From Ottelia alismoides (Eukaryota > Streptophyta > Magnoliopsida > Alismatales > Hydrocharitaceae), in contig JAZKJV010006933.1 in NCBI GenBank assembly GCA_037367405.1, positions 248,001 to 312,000 on the forward strand: a stretch of 64,000 bases of DNA, given 5' to 3'. Made by a program: the position numbers and the translations under genes. Below, piece by piece: positions 44,677 through 58,775 of this stretch. The number at the start of each line of letters is the position of its first letter. The stretch's first letter is position 1. The notes beneath the pieces are model-generated. The model worked only from the letters and a program-made list of their open reading frames with translations, did no database searches and was not told the DNA's origin.

Positions 44677-46080
44677 ACATGTTGTTAGTTCTGTGGTTGA
44701 TTAGTTACATTATGAATGTTTTTTGGTATCGCGAAAAATTTTCCCTGAATTTCAGGTACCGTGATGACATCCATTGTAAATATAATATTTCGAGTGTTGT
44801 GTAAATGGGTAATCCGAACCCATGGACGATCGTTAAAAAGTTCATAATCAAAGTAGTTGTACCCTGCTACACACATTCGTAGTATAAAATTCCAATCATA
44901 TTATGTTCTCGGATAGCAATAGTCCCCCAACTTGTCACGAATCTGAAACTAAAGTTTCAATTTTGAGCATCATGTATATGTATTTATATAAATTATAAAA
45001 GTATATTTTTAAATAAGATGTAGTATAAATAATATTTTTTTCTAGAAACATCGGTCAAACCTAGTTTAATCAAGTTGGACCATACGAACCAACCTAAAAA
45101 TATAACGGATCATTTTATTCAAATTTTATGAATTATTGATGTCATCGTCGATTTGATTCGTAAGTCTCATCGGTCCAACTACAAATAAAAAATATATATA
45201 CATGAATTGGTTTGATGTTATTTGGTTGTTAAAACCTTTGAACAAAGACTCGTGTACCAAACTATATAATGAGGTGCCCCACGTCATGGAAGGAGATCAA
45301 GGGATTCTATTGGAAATGGAGTCTGTACTATAAGTCATTTGATCTCATGTGATAGATTTTTAAACTGCTACAAATGTTAGGAGCAACTAGTGGACGTGTT
45401 GGGAACTTAGTCAGAATGCACTATACTCCACTGCATGCCTATGGAGGCAACCCAACCCTAAGGTATTCTTCATGCCTTAGAGTCATAGTGTGAGGTCACA
45501 CTCAGACCAAGACAACATACTACCACTAAGCTCAAGAATTTGTCACAGATAAAGTTCAGATTAGAGACTCATCATCCTTATTACCAAGATACATCAACAT
45601 GATCTATAAGTGATACAAAGATAATAATCTACATATGGATTATTAATTAATATATGAAAAGATTGTCTATGGAAAATTATGAGGTGATGGGTGATCAGGG
45701 AATTCACATAAAAACAACTTGAAAACCAATTTCCATGTAGTTTGTTAAATTTTAATTTGCTTCATTTTGAAACCACTAAAATACTTGTTTTATTTTTAAT
45801 AAAATTTGATTATACAAACATTTGTTGATTTTTATCTGGTTCCTAACATGTAAACATCGCAGTAGATTGACAGTTGGATGCTGAGATTCCGTAGCTCATG
45901 TTACGGTACACATGTTATAGCTATTTTCGTGCAAGATAATGTAAGTGCTTTTCTTGCTCTTCTATTACATTTTGGGATAGATGTACAATTGTCAGTTTCG
46001 TCTATCACATGTAAATAAAGAAATATATATGTATATGGAGATTAATGTAATATAAATTGGTGTCACTTGTTATTAGTTAT
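44677..46080 (+). repeat. Tekay-like LTR debris between B and F
   Basis: The first about 200 bp continue H across the B insertion and resemble the end of LTR E (GCGAAAAATTTTCCC, then ATGGGTAA). From about 45396 a second related segment starts with GTGTTGGGAACTTAGT, shared with LTR E at 58179. It runs parallel to 24950-26008 but lacks the MITE. No coding sequence. It ends where element F begins. Confidence 0.5.
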
Positions 46081-49000
46081 TGATGAATCCTTGACCCTCA
46101 CTCTTTATTCTTTTATTTTAGCTATTTATATTAGTAAAGCAGCATGTAAATACATGTAAATACAATAATATAGCATTCAACATGCATCTGTAATATTGAA
46201 TAATTAACATATTTTTGTGCAAAAATAAAAGAATAAAGAGAAGAAAAAGGAAGGAGGTATTTAGAATAAATATAGAGTGACCCGAACCCAAGAGAAGGTC
46301 AAGCCTTGACCTGATCGCAAAATATAAGTAGAGTGAGATATGGTCTACTTTGTGTTGTGTATATAGCCTATATTTGTAAATAATTATTTTTCATAAAATA
46401 TAAGTAATTTATTATTTTACCTCCTTGTATATATTTATAAAAATAATACAAAAACAAATAAAAATCAGAAAAATTAAATAAAAGTAAAAAAATCTCTCCT
46501 CAATTGTACAGATACACATGTATATACATCACATTCATTATTTATTATATACATGTAAATAACTCCTAAAAATAAAATAAAAATTATTTTGTAATCCTAA
46601 AAATATGTTGTAAATAAATAAAATATTGAATTGGGGTATTTATGTAAAAATAATAAAATAAAATTACATGTACATAATACATAGGTATATTATATCTGTA
46701 TAGAATATTGTATATTGTATATACACTAATTTATTGTTCATAAAAATAATTAAAAATGACAGAAAAATTTCTTTGAAAAATAATAAACATTTTTCATTTT
46801 GTTCATTTTTTAATTTGAATTTATTTATTATTCTTAATTTAATTATATTTATTTCTACCCTTATTTTGTCTTGTAGTGTCTTTTGTCGGTATCCTCAGCC
46901 TCTTCTGATTGGGCCACCTCGGTTTGTTGACCGAGGTCAACTGGTCCCCCTTCCTCTTTCCGCCTGAGTTGGGTTTGCCCCGATTTTCTCCCATTTTTAG
47001 AAATTCGATCCGACCAACATTCCACCCGATCCTTCACCCCGATTCGAGAGCGTGGATCCCTAATCTTCTCCCACTACTTTCCTCCTCGATACGTGCTCGA
47101 TTCGCGGGTCATGCCTCCACCTTCTCGGGCATGTGCAATTATATAGCATGTGCCTTCCCATCCCTTTTCCTCCACCTTTGGTTGCTCCACCATCTCCTGC
47201 GTACTCGTCCTTCCTTTTCCAGAGTGGCAGCAAATGAGAAGAGGGTGAGGAAGCCTTTTGGAGCGTGAGAGGCCCCCAGGTCCAACGAGGAACCCCTCAG
47301 CTCCGTCGTGAGGAGCAAAGCCTCTGGCAACGCCGGACATCGAGGACAAGACCCCCGTGGACAACATCCGAATCCTCAGCCATACTCCGATCATCCTTAG
47401 GCGTTCTCTATACCTTCTATTTCCACCGAATCGATCATCTATCCGAGAAACAGAGTACCTCAGACGAATACCTTTCATACCATGTTTCATCGTTCCTCGA
47501 CTTTCGCACACCTCGCTCCGACCTCCTCCCGCTTCTACGTGTGCTCCACAACCTCCCATCTAAATCCAGCCACCGGGTTGGAGTCCCCTACAGTTCGATT
47601 CCTTCATCTAGCGTGAGACCTGCCCCATTCATCATCCATCCTCTGCTCTTCGCTATTTGCGTGCTCTAACCCTTGCCAGAGCCACCTCTCCAAGCATATA
47701 TCTTCTCATGCAGGGTTGGCGTGTGACCAGACCTCATCTGGAGGTCAAAGATATCACCAACAAGCTCCAAGAAACTCATGACTCCCCAGGACCCCTCTCT
47801 TGGTCGTGAGCCCTTCTGAGCCATCCAACTACGGTAGAACACCATCGCCATCATTTCCCACACTCCAGCAGCTCTTGAAAATGCTGGAACCACGCACCAT
47901 CACCGATTGAAATTCGTTAGAGGCGAGTTCTTCCCTGTTCATCCAGGCACCTTCTCCACCGTCAGATCAGGCCCCTATACAGTTCTAATTGCATCCATCC
48001 ATCATCGGGTGGTCCCTCGACCATCAGATCCATCTGAGGATCTTGTCTCCATCATCCATCGCCGAAGGGGTATCCCCATATCCTTACCGTTCATCCATAA
48101 ATGGAGTGCCATCGGTCGTTGGATTGCATTTAATAAAGGGTAAACTTCACTTAGGCCCTTTATATTTTGCTTTTATTACTCATTCTTGTAAATATTTATC
48201 GTACTTTAAAATAGTTTGGATATTTTGCATGTGGACCCTTGTTATTTCCAGTATTTTCATTTTAGTCCTATGTATGTGAACTCACGTGTTGTCTCACGTG
48301 ATTTTCTGGGTTATTTGCATGCTAAGTCCTGAATAATTAAATGTTATAGTTTGAATGAAAACTTTCTGATATTTGCAAAACTATCCCTATGTGGTTTATT
48401 GTGCACGTGTGTGAATTCTTTGGACATTTTGCATTCTTTGCCCTAAGCTTTTCATCTCTGTTATTATTTGGCCCCTAAACTTCGTTGTAATTACAAGTAG
48501 GTCACTACAATCTGTATGTCTCATAATTAATTAAATAATACCAAATAAAGTCCAAAATCTCTATAACAATTATTGTTAGCTCCTGCTAACAAATGATATA
48601 TATTGTGATTTTTGGGATTAATTTTGTTTTGTATTTTATTTTCTAAATATCAAAACCCCTAAAGTGTTCATTGTCTATTTTAGAAAATACATAAAAAATT
48701 TCGAAAAATCCCTTTAAAAAATCCACAAAATTATCCTGGTATATTCTTGTGTGCTTTACCTTCACTACCGGTTTCGTTTGAAAAACCCTCATAAAACCCC
48801 TAAAAATAGCAAAGCTCTTAAAAACTTATAAAATCATAAAAATTTCTAGAAAAATAAAAAATACAATTTCAGTGCATGTTTGTAGCTCTTTTAATCAATT
48901 TTCTCATAAAATTGCTCCCCAGGACATTAGGGCATTCTAGCTATTTTTAACTTGCAATAGTGTCCTGGTTGTGCACTATTTGCATTTTTAGCATTTATTT

Positions 49001-49457
49001 GATTTTTATAAAACCACAAAAACATCAGAAAAATCTTAGAAAATTACCGAAAATACTTTAATATTTGAAAACCCAAAAATATTTTTATTTCTTATTTTTG
49101 AGCTTTTTAGCCTTAAATAAAAAATCAAAAAGCTTGATTGTGTGCATTGTTTCCTTGTTTGTTTGTTTTTACACCTTAAATAAAAACTATAAAAATATGC
49201 AAAATAAAAATAATATATGGATTTTAGTTTCTGAATTTTGACTATTTCGTAAGTTTAGTCGAGCTCCTCGAGTTTGACCCCGGTTGCTATACGATGTTTA
49301 AATAAATAGCGGAGATCGCTGACATATTTGTGTAATTTGATTGTTTGATTTGTGTGGTTTTCATCTTTTTCTTGATTGAGCATTGTCCTTGTGATCTAGA
49401 TTGCAACGACCCTTTGATTACTTGATTCCCTAACCCGTGTCGCTCGGCCGCTCATCA
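46081..49457 (+). repeat. Element F 5' LTR
   Basis: 3377 bp from TGATGAATCC to CTCATCA. It is related to the LTRs of A and B in layout but much diverged. The W-box inverted repeat GTTGACC/GGTCAAC (46926-46941) remains, but the 30-bp palindrome does not. Small frames at 46909-48279 have no family motif. Confidence 0.8.
46926..46941. promoter_or_regulatory. W-box inverted repeat in F LTR
   Basis: GTTGACC and GGTCAAC are inverted around GA, at the position equivalent to 8477-8495 and 27200-27216. Confidence 0.5.
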
Positions 49458-49460
49458 GAA

Positions 49461-49478
49461 TGGCACCGTTGCTAGGGA
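49461..49478 (+). promoter_or_regulatory. Element F primer-binding site (decayed)
   Basis: TGGCACCGTTGCTAGGGA differs from the Athila PBS at three positions. All are transitions at the two CpG sites, consistent with deamination. Confidence 0.85.
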
Positions 49479-50869
49479 ACACGGCTTTTAGTTTTTAGCT
49501 CTATTTGTTATAACTGCTTTCTGACTTATTTCTATTTCAAATTTTGTGTGAGGAACCGCCTGAGGACATTTTGGAGGAGACCCCTACCCGAGGAGGAGCA
49601 CGAGAAGAGCAAGGATTACTTATATTAGATAGAGTAGAGTAGAGTAGTTAGTTTTCTTTTCAGCAGAACTCCATTTATTATTGTTGTAATAATTGTTGGA
49701 CTCTTGGACTCTTTTAGACTCTTAGACTTATATCGAGGCCTTTTTCATCGAGCACCGGTGTTTTCGGGGGACCTCACCGAGTTTTTTGAGGCTTTGTTTT
49801 TATTGCCTTCTTTCTATTTGATTCTCATAGATTTGGCCCTTAGACTTAGGATTTTTTATTGATTATGATGTACATAAATTATGGCCCAATCTCCCTAATA
49901 GATTGCTTGCACATATAGATCGTAAGTGGAACTTATTAATAATTCATAATAATAATTTAGTTTAATTAAATCTGAGACCACGTGCCTTGAGGAACCACAT
50001 ACAACACTAGCAGAACCTGTTGTGGTGGGCATCGAGTGGTTCCCAAGATTGGACTCCGGACTCGATTTGGTTGACTAACTATTGTGCTTCACGATCATTA
50101 GAAATTGCTCGTCTAAGGTAGATTTCTTCGTGCATCAAATAGTTAGTTTTATTTCTGTTTTTTAATTTATGTGTGGATCACTCTGCATGTAGAGTGCTGG
50201 CGACAGGTACGCATCTCTATCTTTGCATGCATCATAGTGTTTAATCATGCATCGGCTTTTTCGACTTCCTCCCCCTTGTTTTCTGGACTCAAAATAAGCA
50301 AAGGGTATCGAAAAATTTGTTAGGCAATGTTTATCTTTGAAAAATACCTAAAAAAGTGAAAGCAATAAAATTTGAGCTTGCTAATGCAAACTTGACCCCT
50401 AAAATACACCTCATCTAAAAATATTTGTTTCGGGGAGAGTCACCCCCTCATTGGTTGGTTTGCTTGATAGAGAGAGTGAACCACACATTAGGCTAGAGCC
50501 ATACTTGAAATTCCACTATACTACTGATCTTGAGTTTAATCATTTTCCAATGATGATCTCTTCAGGTAGCCGATGAACGGTCCATGACGTCCTCAGTAGA
50601 TTGAATTGATCGGGTAGCCGGTAAACGATCCTCAATTCATACTGGATGGGAAAGATATAAATTCAGGATTGGGCCAGTCACCTGGGAGCATCGGGTTCCT
50701 AATAACTCACTTAATCACTCTACTAGACTGATTGATCACCTAAAATAAAACTGACAAGATTAACGACCAAAATTTTACGGTCGTCAGCTCTCGTGTTGAG
50801 TAGATAAATTAGGATTTGACTTCTGATCTTGTTTGCTTTGCAGATCTCATCCGTAGTCATCTGCATATC
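49479..50869 (+). other. Element F untranslated leader
   Basis: No coding frame supported. It shares with A and B the GTAATAAT block, a GGGGGACCTCACCG block near 49765, the TGCATGTAGAGTGCTGG block near 50191 and GGGGAGAGTCACCC near 50433. It also has a GGGTAGCCG repeat near 50610 that element D's leader contains on the minus strand. Confidence 0.6.
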
Positions 50870-52648
50870 ATGATGATGGGATGGAGATCCCTTAGACTAC
50901 CATTAGTAGACCTGCTCTCAAGCACTCTGCCTCATTCATCTAGGGAGGTTTCGGGGAGTCAAGACCCGCTCTCTGAATCCGACTTTGATTCAACCATGTT
51001 CCCCCTTGACCACCCTTCTTCCAGTCTTGAGGTGCCCGAGCAGAGACCAGTGGAGCTATTTGTACATTTGACGGCGCCTGAGTCCGGGTCCTTTGCCTTT
51101 GCAGAGACCCGCAAAATGGCCAGCAGTGAGGGATGCACCGATGAGCAGCCCCAGAGTTCCACTTACATTCTTGATCAGGGTGCCATCAACAACACACTTC
51201 TAGCCTCCCCAGAGATGATGTAGAGACAGATCAAAGATCAGGGAGCATTTATGGTAGAGGTGCGTCGAGAGTTAGCACAGATGCGAGCCAACAGAGGAGA
51301 GCCGCTGCGACCAGTTGGTGGAGATATACCCACAGCTGGAGGAGGAGCAGGAGGACAACCAGAAGTACAACAGGATCCAGCCCAACTCGCCAGGATGATA
51401 AGGCAGTTGCACAACCCTGATGCAATCCTCACCCATCGTTGGATCTAGCTTTCAGAGATTCTGGGCTTCTTCAAGCTCGACCCCCAGACGATTCAGTTAC
51501 TACCCCAAGTTCCATGGGCTAGCCATCGAGGAGCCACATCTGCACTTATAGGAATTTGAGATGATCTGCAACATTGTCTATGATAGATTCATAGACGAGG
51601 GTATTTCCCTTCTCCCTTGTCGATAGAGCAGCCTACTGGATAAAGCATTTGGGGAGATATGTTACCACTTAGGAGCAGCTTCGGACCGAGTACTTGAACA
51701 AGTACTATCCACTCGGTTGGACCAATGTAGCGAGAACTCTGATCAACAATTTCACCATGATCCCCAACGAGCAGTTCCATGAGGCGTGGGATCGATTTCA
51801 TGATCTCATCGATCGATGCCCACACCATGATATATCCAAGTCCAATCTAGTACAGAGTTTCTTTTGTAGGCTGAAAACGGAGTTGCAAGGACTTGTTAAT
51901 GCTTATTGTGGGGGTTCTTACTTCTCCAAAGATGAGGACAAGGTCTGGACCATCTATGAGGAGATGGGAAAAAACTATACAGTGATGTCCCAGACCCAAG
52001 TCTACATATAGAGGAAGCCCCTTCCACTGGTCGTGTCTTATCAGAGGATAGCACGGGTTGATGCATCTCCATCTACTTCCTCATTAGCAGCAGCACATAC
52101 AGAGTCATCGACAACTGACATGGGTATCATTTGTAGAAGCTGGACCGTATAGAGATTATCGAGAAGAAGCAGTGTCGGGGCATGAGGGCCGCTCAGAGGG
52201 AAAAGACAGGAAGGGGACGCAGATCGACCAGTTGGCACAGACTCTTAGTGACCTGAAGACCCAGATCATGTGTCTCCAAGAGACACAGACGACTTCTCAT
52301 CCCTGTCTCAGGCCACGGGCTGATCCCAGCAGCAACAGCTCTTCTCAGCACTCTGCCCAGTACTGTCAGGTCCACCATATTCAAGCAGAGTCGATCCAAC
52401 CGTTGCAGCAACACTACACTCGACCACCATCGTCTTAGGACAAACACTCACATGGTGGTGTATCAGCAGGATCAGCCACTGAAAATTCTTCCCCCGTCCC
52501 CTTACAAGCAGGAGTCGTTGATGGAAGTCAACAGAATTTGGTATGCCCGATAGTAGCTCGGGATCCATCGAGATAATCCCGGATTTAGGTGGTCTATCGG
52601 AGGTACCTCGTCCCAGCAGCAGCCTCCAGCTCCAGGTGGACAGAACAG
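50870..52648 (+). pseudogene. Element F Gag, broken and interrupted
   Basis: Homologous to B Gag from the start (MGWRSLR at 50870-50900) through the core. The best-preserved part is 51694-52011, with KYYPLGWTN, NEQFHEAWDRF and IDRCPHHDISKSN. Stops (for example at 51221 and 51446) and frameshifts near 51480-51690 inactivate it. The Gln-rich tail is cut at 52648 by LTR D with AACAG as the last bases, the presumptive target duplication. Confidence 0.85.
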
Positions 52649-54546
52649 TGATGAACGCGAAATCTGCCTCTTTAATATCGATAATTGTAGTATAGGAGGT
52701 AGAAATCGGTCGATCAAAAACCACAATCTTTGAATGTTGTGGAGTATTTATACTTGGCAAGTCTACCAAGGTCGAACACAGGGAACGGTGATTCTCAGTT
52801 GCGTGGTTTTTAATTAAATAAATAATTAATTAATGGTTGATTAATTTCTATATTGGAAAAATATAATACAATGCAATGAAGACGCGAAGATATAAATAGA
52901 GAGAATGAAGCTCAGGATCGAAGATTTTACACGATTTTAAATCCTCAATGGTATGATCAATAAATCCTCAAAACCAATCACAGATCAAAAGGAAATTCAA
53001 ATTGTAATTTATGCAATCAAATCCAAGTTGCAGTGAGGGTAATGAATTATCCTATCAGGACTCAATGTAATTCGCTCCTCAAAATCACTATTTAATCAAA
53101 GAAATGACTCAGGAAATTGATTAAATTCTTCCTCGATTTAGCCCCCTGTACAACTTAATAAATTATGATAATCACAAAGAAATAAATATCTTCAATCAAC
53201 TTCCTACAGAAAGATCATTAATTTCATCTTTTCCCATAGCACAAATATGTCAATTCTTAGCCTCTATAAATCAGAATAATCCTCGAATAATGATCACAAT
53301 GAATTTCCTCATATTACTCCACAAGTTATGCAAAAAATGATAGAGCACAAAGATAGCTTCAAAACGGCATATTATATGCTAAAAATGGAGTTCGAATGAA
53401 AAAGTTATGCTAAAATGAAGTTGTAGGGGCTAAAATAAAGTACAAGTTTTTCTTTCAAAGTGATCCCTAGAGGGACTTATCTGCAAAATCAAGAAGTCAA
53501 AGGGTCTTTCTGGAAAATACCCAATAGCATGGGTATATTTGCAATTAATACAATTTTGGAGGTCCTGACTGCAACATTCCTGTCACGTGCAAAACACGTG
53601 GCATCAGCGGGTCTTCTTGCGATTTTAAGCAATAGAAGGGGCTGCATGTAAATTGCCCAAGGTCACATGCCTCCTACACATGACCTGATGGCTTGGCTCG
53701 ACGCAGGCGGTTTGGGCTGACCCTGAGGCTTGGTTTGGATGTGGCGCCTCAACATGGGCTTCATTCATCCGAAGCAGGAGGCTCGGATGGCTCTTAATCG
53801 GACGGAGGATATGCACCCACAGATGTAATCGGACAATCAAGGAGTGACGGGATTAGAACGTAGGATCAAGATGTATCCTACAGCATCTGTACGTTCTGGA
53901 AGTCGCCTTCCTCCTTGAGAAAAGATGAAGGGCTGTGGACGGTGGTTGTGCGATCGACGAAGCTTCAGAGCTTCAAAGCTCCAGTGGTCGATGTGTATTC
54001 AGTGGAGACAGGGGAGCTCTGTGAAGCTTCAACTATCGAGAATGAGGCTCTAAACACCTGCAAGTGGAGTTCCACTCCAGAAGAAGCCTTCCATGTTTGA
54101 CCTGCAAATGGTTAGAATACGAAAGAAGGGGGAATGGGGAAGATGCACGGTGATGCTCGGTGGTGGGGAGGCTAGTCAGGCGTGGTACAACAGAGTTAGG
54201 CGTCACGATGGAGGTGTGGTGGTCGGTCAATGATGGTGGTGTGCAAGGCTGGTGCAGATGTGGAGGTGGAAGGAGATGGGGTGTAGGGAAGAAGAAGTGG
54301 ATGGTTTGGTGGTGCAAGATATGGAAGGAAGGAGGAGGAGAAGTAGGTAGGAAGAGATGAGGAAGAAGACAAAGGACAAGATGAAGAGAGAGAATGTAGG
54401 GAGGGGAGATTTCCACAAAAACAGGGGATTGCACTTCCCCTGTTCGGCATGTATTTGTTTAGCACGTATAAATGTTGGATTAATTGATTCACGAAATCTC
54501 ACCAAAAAATAAATAAAATTCATATTCATGATGAGAAGACATGATA
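52649..54546 (-). repeat. Element D 3' LTR, left segment
   Basis: The plus strand starts TGATGAACGCGAAATC, close to C's LTR edge (TGACGAACCGCGAAATC at 3397). The TACCAAGGTCGAAC block near 52764 matches 3549. The LTR is interrupted at 54546 by solo LTR E and resumes at 59073; together it is about 3.6 kb. Frames at 54033-54529 are low-complexity antisense artefacts. Confidence 0.8.
54542..54546. repeat. TSD of solo LTR E (left)
   Basis: TGATA, identical to 59068-59072. Confidence 0.9.
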
Positions 54547-54769
54547 TGTAACAGCTCTAATTTCTAAAGGCTAACTAAATCCTAGATGATGAATGATTAT
54601 GGATGGAAGTTGATGGAATTTGGAAAGTCATTAAGTGACTAAGTGGTGGTTTGTGGCCAAGATGTGATTAAGTGGTTACGTGTGATTAGTGAAGGATCAC
54701 TATTCGTGGGTGGGCCTTGTTTGCAATATTAGAAAGTTGAGTGGGTTTTGTTTCAAAATGACCAAGGTC

Positions 54770-54777
54770 TATATAAA
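54770..54777 (+). promoter_or_regulatory. TATA box of LTR E
   Basis: TATATAAA lies about 225 bp inside the LTR, followed by a pyrimidine-rich stretch with CTTCTTCTTCCTC. This is a typical plant LTR promoter layout. Confidence 0.6.
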
Positions 54778-56134
54778 CCCACTAAACCCCAATCTCGGCC
54801 ACACTTAATCCCAAATCCTTCTTCTTCCTCTTGAGACTTGGAGCTCTCCTCTCCATGGTCGAAACCTTCTTGGACCTCCACCTTCTTCTTTAGTTTTCTA
54901 CCTCATCTCTCCACCAAATTCGAGTTTCTTGGGCTCAAATTAAAGCTGGGAAGGAGAGGAACAAATATCAAGTGTTGCATGTAGGATCCAAGTCCAAGCT
55001 TGGATCGAAATTGGAGTTGGAGGGCTGGAGCTGCTGTTGTTCTTGAGCAGTTCTGAAGCACTGTTTAAGGTACAAATTATACCCCTCTTTGTTGCCATTA
55101 AGATGGAATTTTCTCCACCCTATGAGCCTTGTGTTGAGCTGATATATCAAGGTTTTGATTATGATTCTTGTTGGACTTTAATTTAGTTTTGGAGTGGCTT
55201 TTGATGGACAGTTTTGGGGATTTCCAGATCTGTGTATGCTTGATAAATCCGAGTTTTTGGCATGGTTTGGGGGAAATTTTTGAGCTCTTTTGTTGGCATT
55301 TGATTGCTGTTAGATCCTCCATCATTTTGGCTTTAGATCCATGTGCAAATTTCGGATTTTTATGATGATTTTGAGGGATTATGGTTGTTGTTCATATGGA
55401 CCTGCAACTGAAATTCAGATCTGTGTTCTTGAGATTTGCATGCGTTGATGCATGATTTTTGTATGATATAAGGGCCACTTTCGAGTATATTTGATTATTG
55501 ATCTTGTCTACATTCTATTGGCCTTTAATCCATGGCTTAGATGTGGATTTGAAGATGATTTTGGGAGTGTTTTAACTGCTGTTATATTGCAGTTCAACAA
55601 GTTTCAGATTCTGTGATCTTATCCTTTGAATGCATTTTTATACATGATGATGGGATGATCTAAGGGGAAACCTATGTGACTTGATTACTGGATGAATGGT
55701 GAATATAATATCATTCAATCCATGCTTTTGATTCGAGTTTGGAAGTGTTTTTGAGGATGAATTGGTTACTGAATTATGGACTGCTATATGCAAAATTCAG
55801 CCAGCCTTTGTGCATGTTTGTTTCTCTAACATGCTTTCCTTGTGTTTTTTTAAAATCCCCACATCCTTGAGTTCTCATCATATTTATCATGGGTGATTAC
55901 ATGGTGATTTGATCCCATAGAGGAGATGACTTTTGAGTCATTTAATTGGATGGTTTGGACTGATAGTTCACTGAGAACATTCAGTTTTACATGCATGTTT
56001 TTCCTGTTAAATGTTAGGATTTTGGGTATGTTTTAGCCACGAGATTGCTGTCACTTAAACATGGATTAATGACGGTTGATGTTGTGATTTGAAGCCCTAA
56101 AAATGCATGTGGAATTGAGGGGATTAGGGTCTTG

Positions 56135-56520
56135 AACTGTGAAGTGTTTTATGTTATATGGTATATTATGCGTATGATTTAGTTGCTGAATGCTGCATGT
56201 TTTGAGGCATGTAAAGACCTCTTAATGAACCCTTATTGTTGTACTTTAAGGATTAATTGATGCTTTAGTATATGAAGATGAATTACACAAAATTGGATGA
56301 GTTTTGAAAGAACTTAGGTGCCTTCAACTGTGAAGTGTTTCTATTATACTATACACTAAGCGCATGATTTAGTTGTTGAATGTTGCATATTTTGAGGCAT
56401 GTAATGACCCTTAAAATGCTGAAATTTAAAAGTATTATGATGCTTTAATCATGGATAGTGAACCTCATAAGATTGTGTGAGAAACTTGAGAAGTTATAGG
56501 TGCTTGGACTGCTGAGCATA
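56135..56520 (+). repeat. ~190-bp tandem repeats in LTR E
   Basis: AACTGTGAAGTGTTT...TTTGAGGCATGTAA occurs at 56135-56219 and 56326-56409. A weaker third copy begins near 56508. Confidence 0.65.
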
Positions 56521-56816
56521 TAGCTGTGCACACATGGAATTCTAATGTTGTCATGTAAATGAATTTGATTAGGTAGAAACCCTCTTCAGACCATATATGA
56601 GTTGTGTCTTAGTCTTGTTTGATGACTACAAATATGGACTGGAATCCCTTGATATTAAATTTTAGAACTAAGAACACACAAAGGATAAGTCTTGCCCATT
56701 TGGTTGTGCACTCACATGACATTGTGGCTGAATTATATGTTGAACTTGGGAGTGTAATCACCCTTATAACAACGTTGAGTTGTTCCTTACTTGAATCCAT
56801 GATAAACACTTTAACC

Positions 56817-56829
56817 CTCCCCCCCCCCT
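56817..56829 (+). repeat. Poly-C tract in LTR E
   Basis: A run of cytosines with a single T near its start. Confidence 0.9.
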
Positions 56830-57755
56830 ACATTGATAAATATAAAGAGCTTTAGTGTGATATTTGTATGAACTATGGACTCTGATATAAATATGAAATT
56901 ACACATATGAAAATAAGACTGTATATGGAACTTGTCATCTGACCCTAAGTTAGCTAAGGAGTCTAACTCCTCTAAACTGTGAATTGACTTCTGATACCAT
57001 AAGACCTTGAAATCTCGAAGTAGCCAGATCTTGTATGTGTTGTGAATCTTGGGGAACATAGGAAAGAAAGATGTTACAAATCTGGTAGTCAAAGATCCTA
57101 GGATAAGATGTTCATCAGTGAGAAATGAGAGAGAGAGACTAATATCAGGTCTATATCCCTGACCTTGGATCAGTTGAGGATCTTGTAGACAAGTTCGGGT
57201 CTAGGACTGATAACTTGTAAATGTGAATATGAATCAAGCAATTGAGACACATAGAGTGAAACATGAAAAATAAAAGAAATGGTGATGTCACATATGGTCA
57301 GTAATGGAGATTTATACTCCGACTGTGCGAGGGCGCGGTGACCCTCACCTGAGCAGGAGATGAGGTCACTCAAGCTTAGGTAGAGGACATTGAGAGCATG
57401 GGTCTAGGATCCCAGTTTTGTGTACGTGTTTTCTTCGAGCCAGCTCAGTTTTTACTCTTCTTTGGGATCCACGAGTTGTCTAGAACATTCCGCTGACCCT
57501 TTGGTTTTTCTTAGAGAGCCTAGGTTGGGGGTTCTTCGTAGTTAGTTACGAGCTCGTCTGGTTTTTCTTAACTCTTCTCCTCCGGGAGTTGAGCAACGAG
57601 AGAGGATGTCAGGTCCGGCAGGCTTACCTCTTCTTTTTCATGACTCTAGTGGCGTAGTAGTCGTACTATTACTGCCTTTCCCTTGGACCACACTTCCACT
57701 AGGATTGGCGAGACAGATGAATCCCTTCGGGGGTTTCCTCACCGCAGAAATTAAT

Positions 57756-57980
57756 TTACCTTTCCGCCAGGTTTGTGACCTGGTGATGGGGTAGTGATTA
57801 ATAGACATGTGACAGTTCACCAATTGCCCAGTTAAGTTGTAGTTCCATCAGTAGATATTGATGACTTCATTATTACCTTTCCACCAGATTTGCGAGCTGG
57901 TGATGGGGTAGTGGTTAGTAGACACTAATGAATCCTTTAATTACCTTTCTGCCAGGCTGTGACCTCGTGATGGGGTAAGA
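57756..57980 (+). repeat. Tandem CCTTTC(C/T)(G/A)CCAG...GATGGGGTA units in LTR E
   Basis: TTACCTTTCCGCCAG...TGGTGATGGGGTAG recurs three times, starting near 57756, 57874 and 57940, with variable spacers. Confidence 0.7.
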
Positions 57981-58775
57981 GATGGGTGACTTTCTGCTAT
58001 CTGCCTAGTGACGACTTTTCCACTAAGAGACTAGTGACGACAGTACCGTTAGTAGAGACTAACGAGGGTTTGGTGTTGAGAGAGTTACGAATATGTTTCC
58101 TCTTGTACACCTTCGTGAGCGAGCTATCATACGTGTCGACCGAGAATCAATGAGAGTTGAGAGAAAAAGCTAGAAGGAGTGTTGGGAACTTAGTTAGGAT
58201 GCAAGACACCATCGCATGCCTACGGAGGCACCCCAACCCTGAGGCGTACATCATACCTCAGAGTCATAGTGTGAGGTTCAACCTGGACTTTGAAGTCCTA
58301 CCGGATATCGAGGTCCTAACCGGACCAAGACCACAGACTTACTTCTAGGCTTGAGTTGTTGTTTGGTTAGTTCCAATGAGCGAGGGAGACACGGTGTGGT
58401 AGTGAGCGAGTTTGTTCTTCTTGTTAGCCTTTCAAAAAGCAAGTAAATAACTTAAAAGAATCAATTAACCTACTTTTACTTGCTAGTTCTTCTTTTGTCC
58501 ACTACAGTTTACCTTTCTATTTTTCTAGTTGTTTCTAGTATTTTTCTTACTACTTTTCTTAGTAGAACTGTATAAAATTTGTACTTGACAATTTTGTGAC
58601 AGATACTTGCTTGTCCCCTTTCTACTTCTGGCAGGTAAGGGTCCGGCGACCGAGTAGCCGACGTAGTTTGGGCTGCAGTCGTTTCTTTTTGGAGGATACA
58701 CTTTCAGAGCAGGTATATCTTTTGGAGTTCATTTGTACAGTGGTATGTTGTGCTCTCCTCTATAGCCTTATTTTT

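Larger units (their letters stand above)
46081..52648 (+). mobile_element. Element F: Athila-type element, 5' part (cut by element D)
   Basis: It has an LTR (46081-49457), a decayed PBS (49461), a leader (49479-50869) and a broken gag (50870-52648). It stops abruptly at 52648, where minus-strand LTR D starts. F is therefore interrupted, not truncated; its pol and 3' LTR should lie right of the window beyond D. Confidence 0.85.

Noticed and set aside
54033..54529. Pro/His/Ser-rich minus-strand frames
   Set aside because: Antisense of a GGTGG-rich LTR segment of D; overlapping frames all open because of composition.
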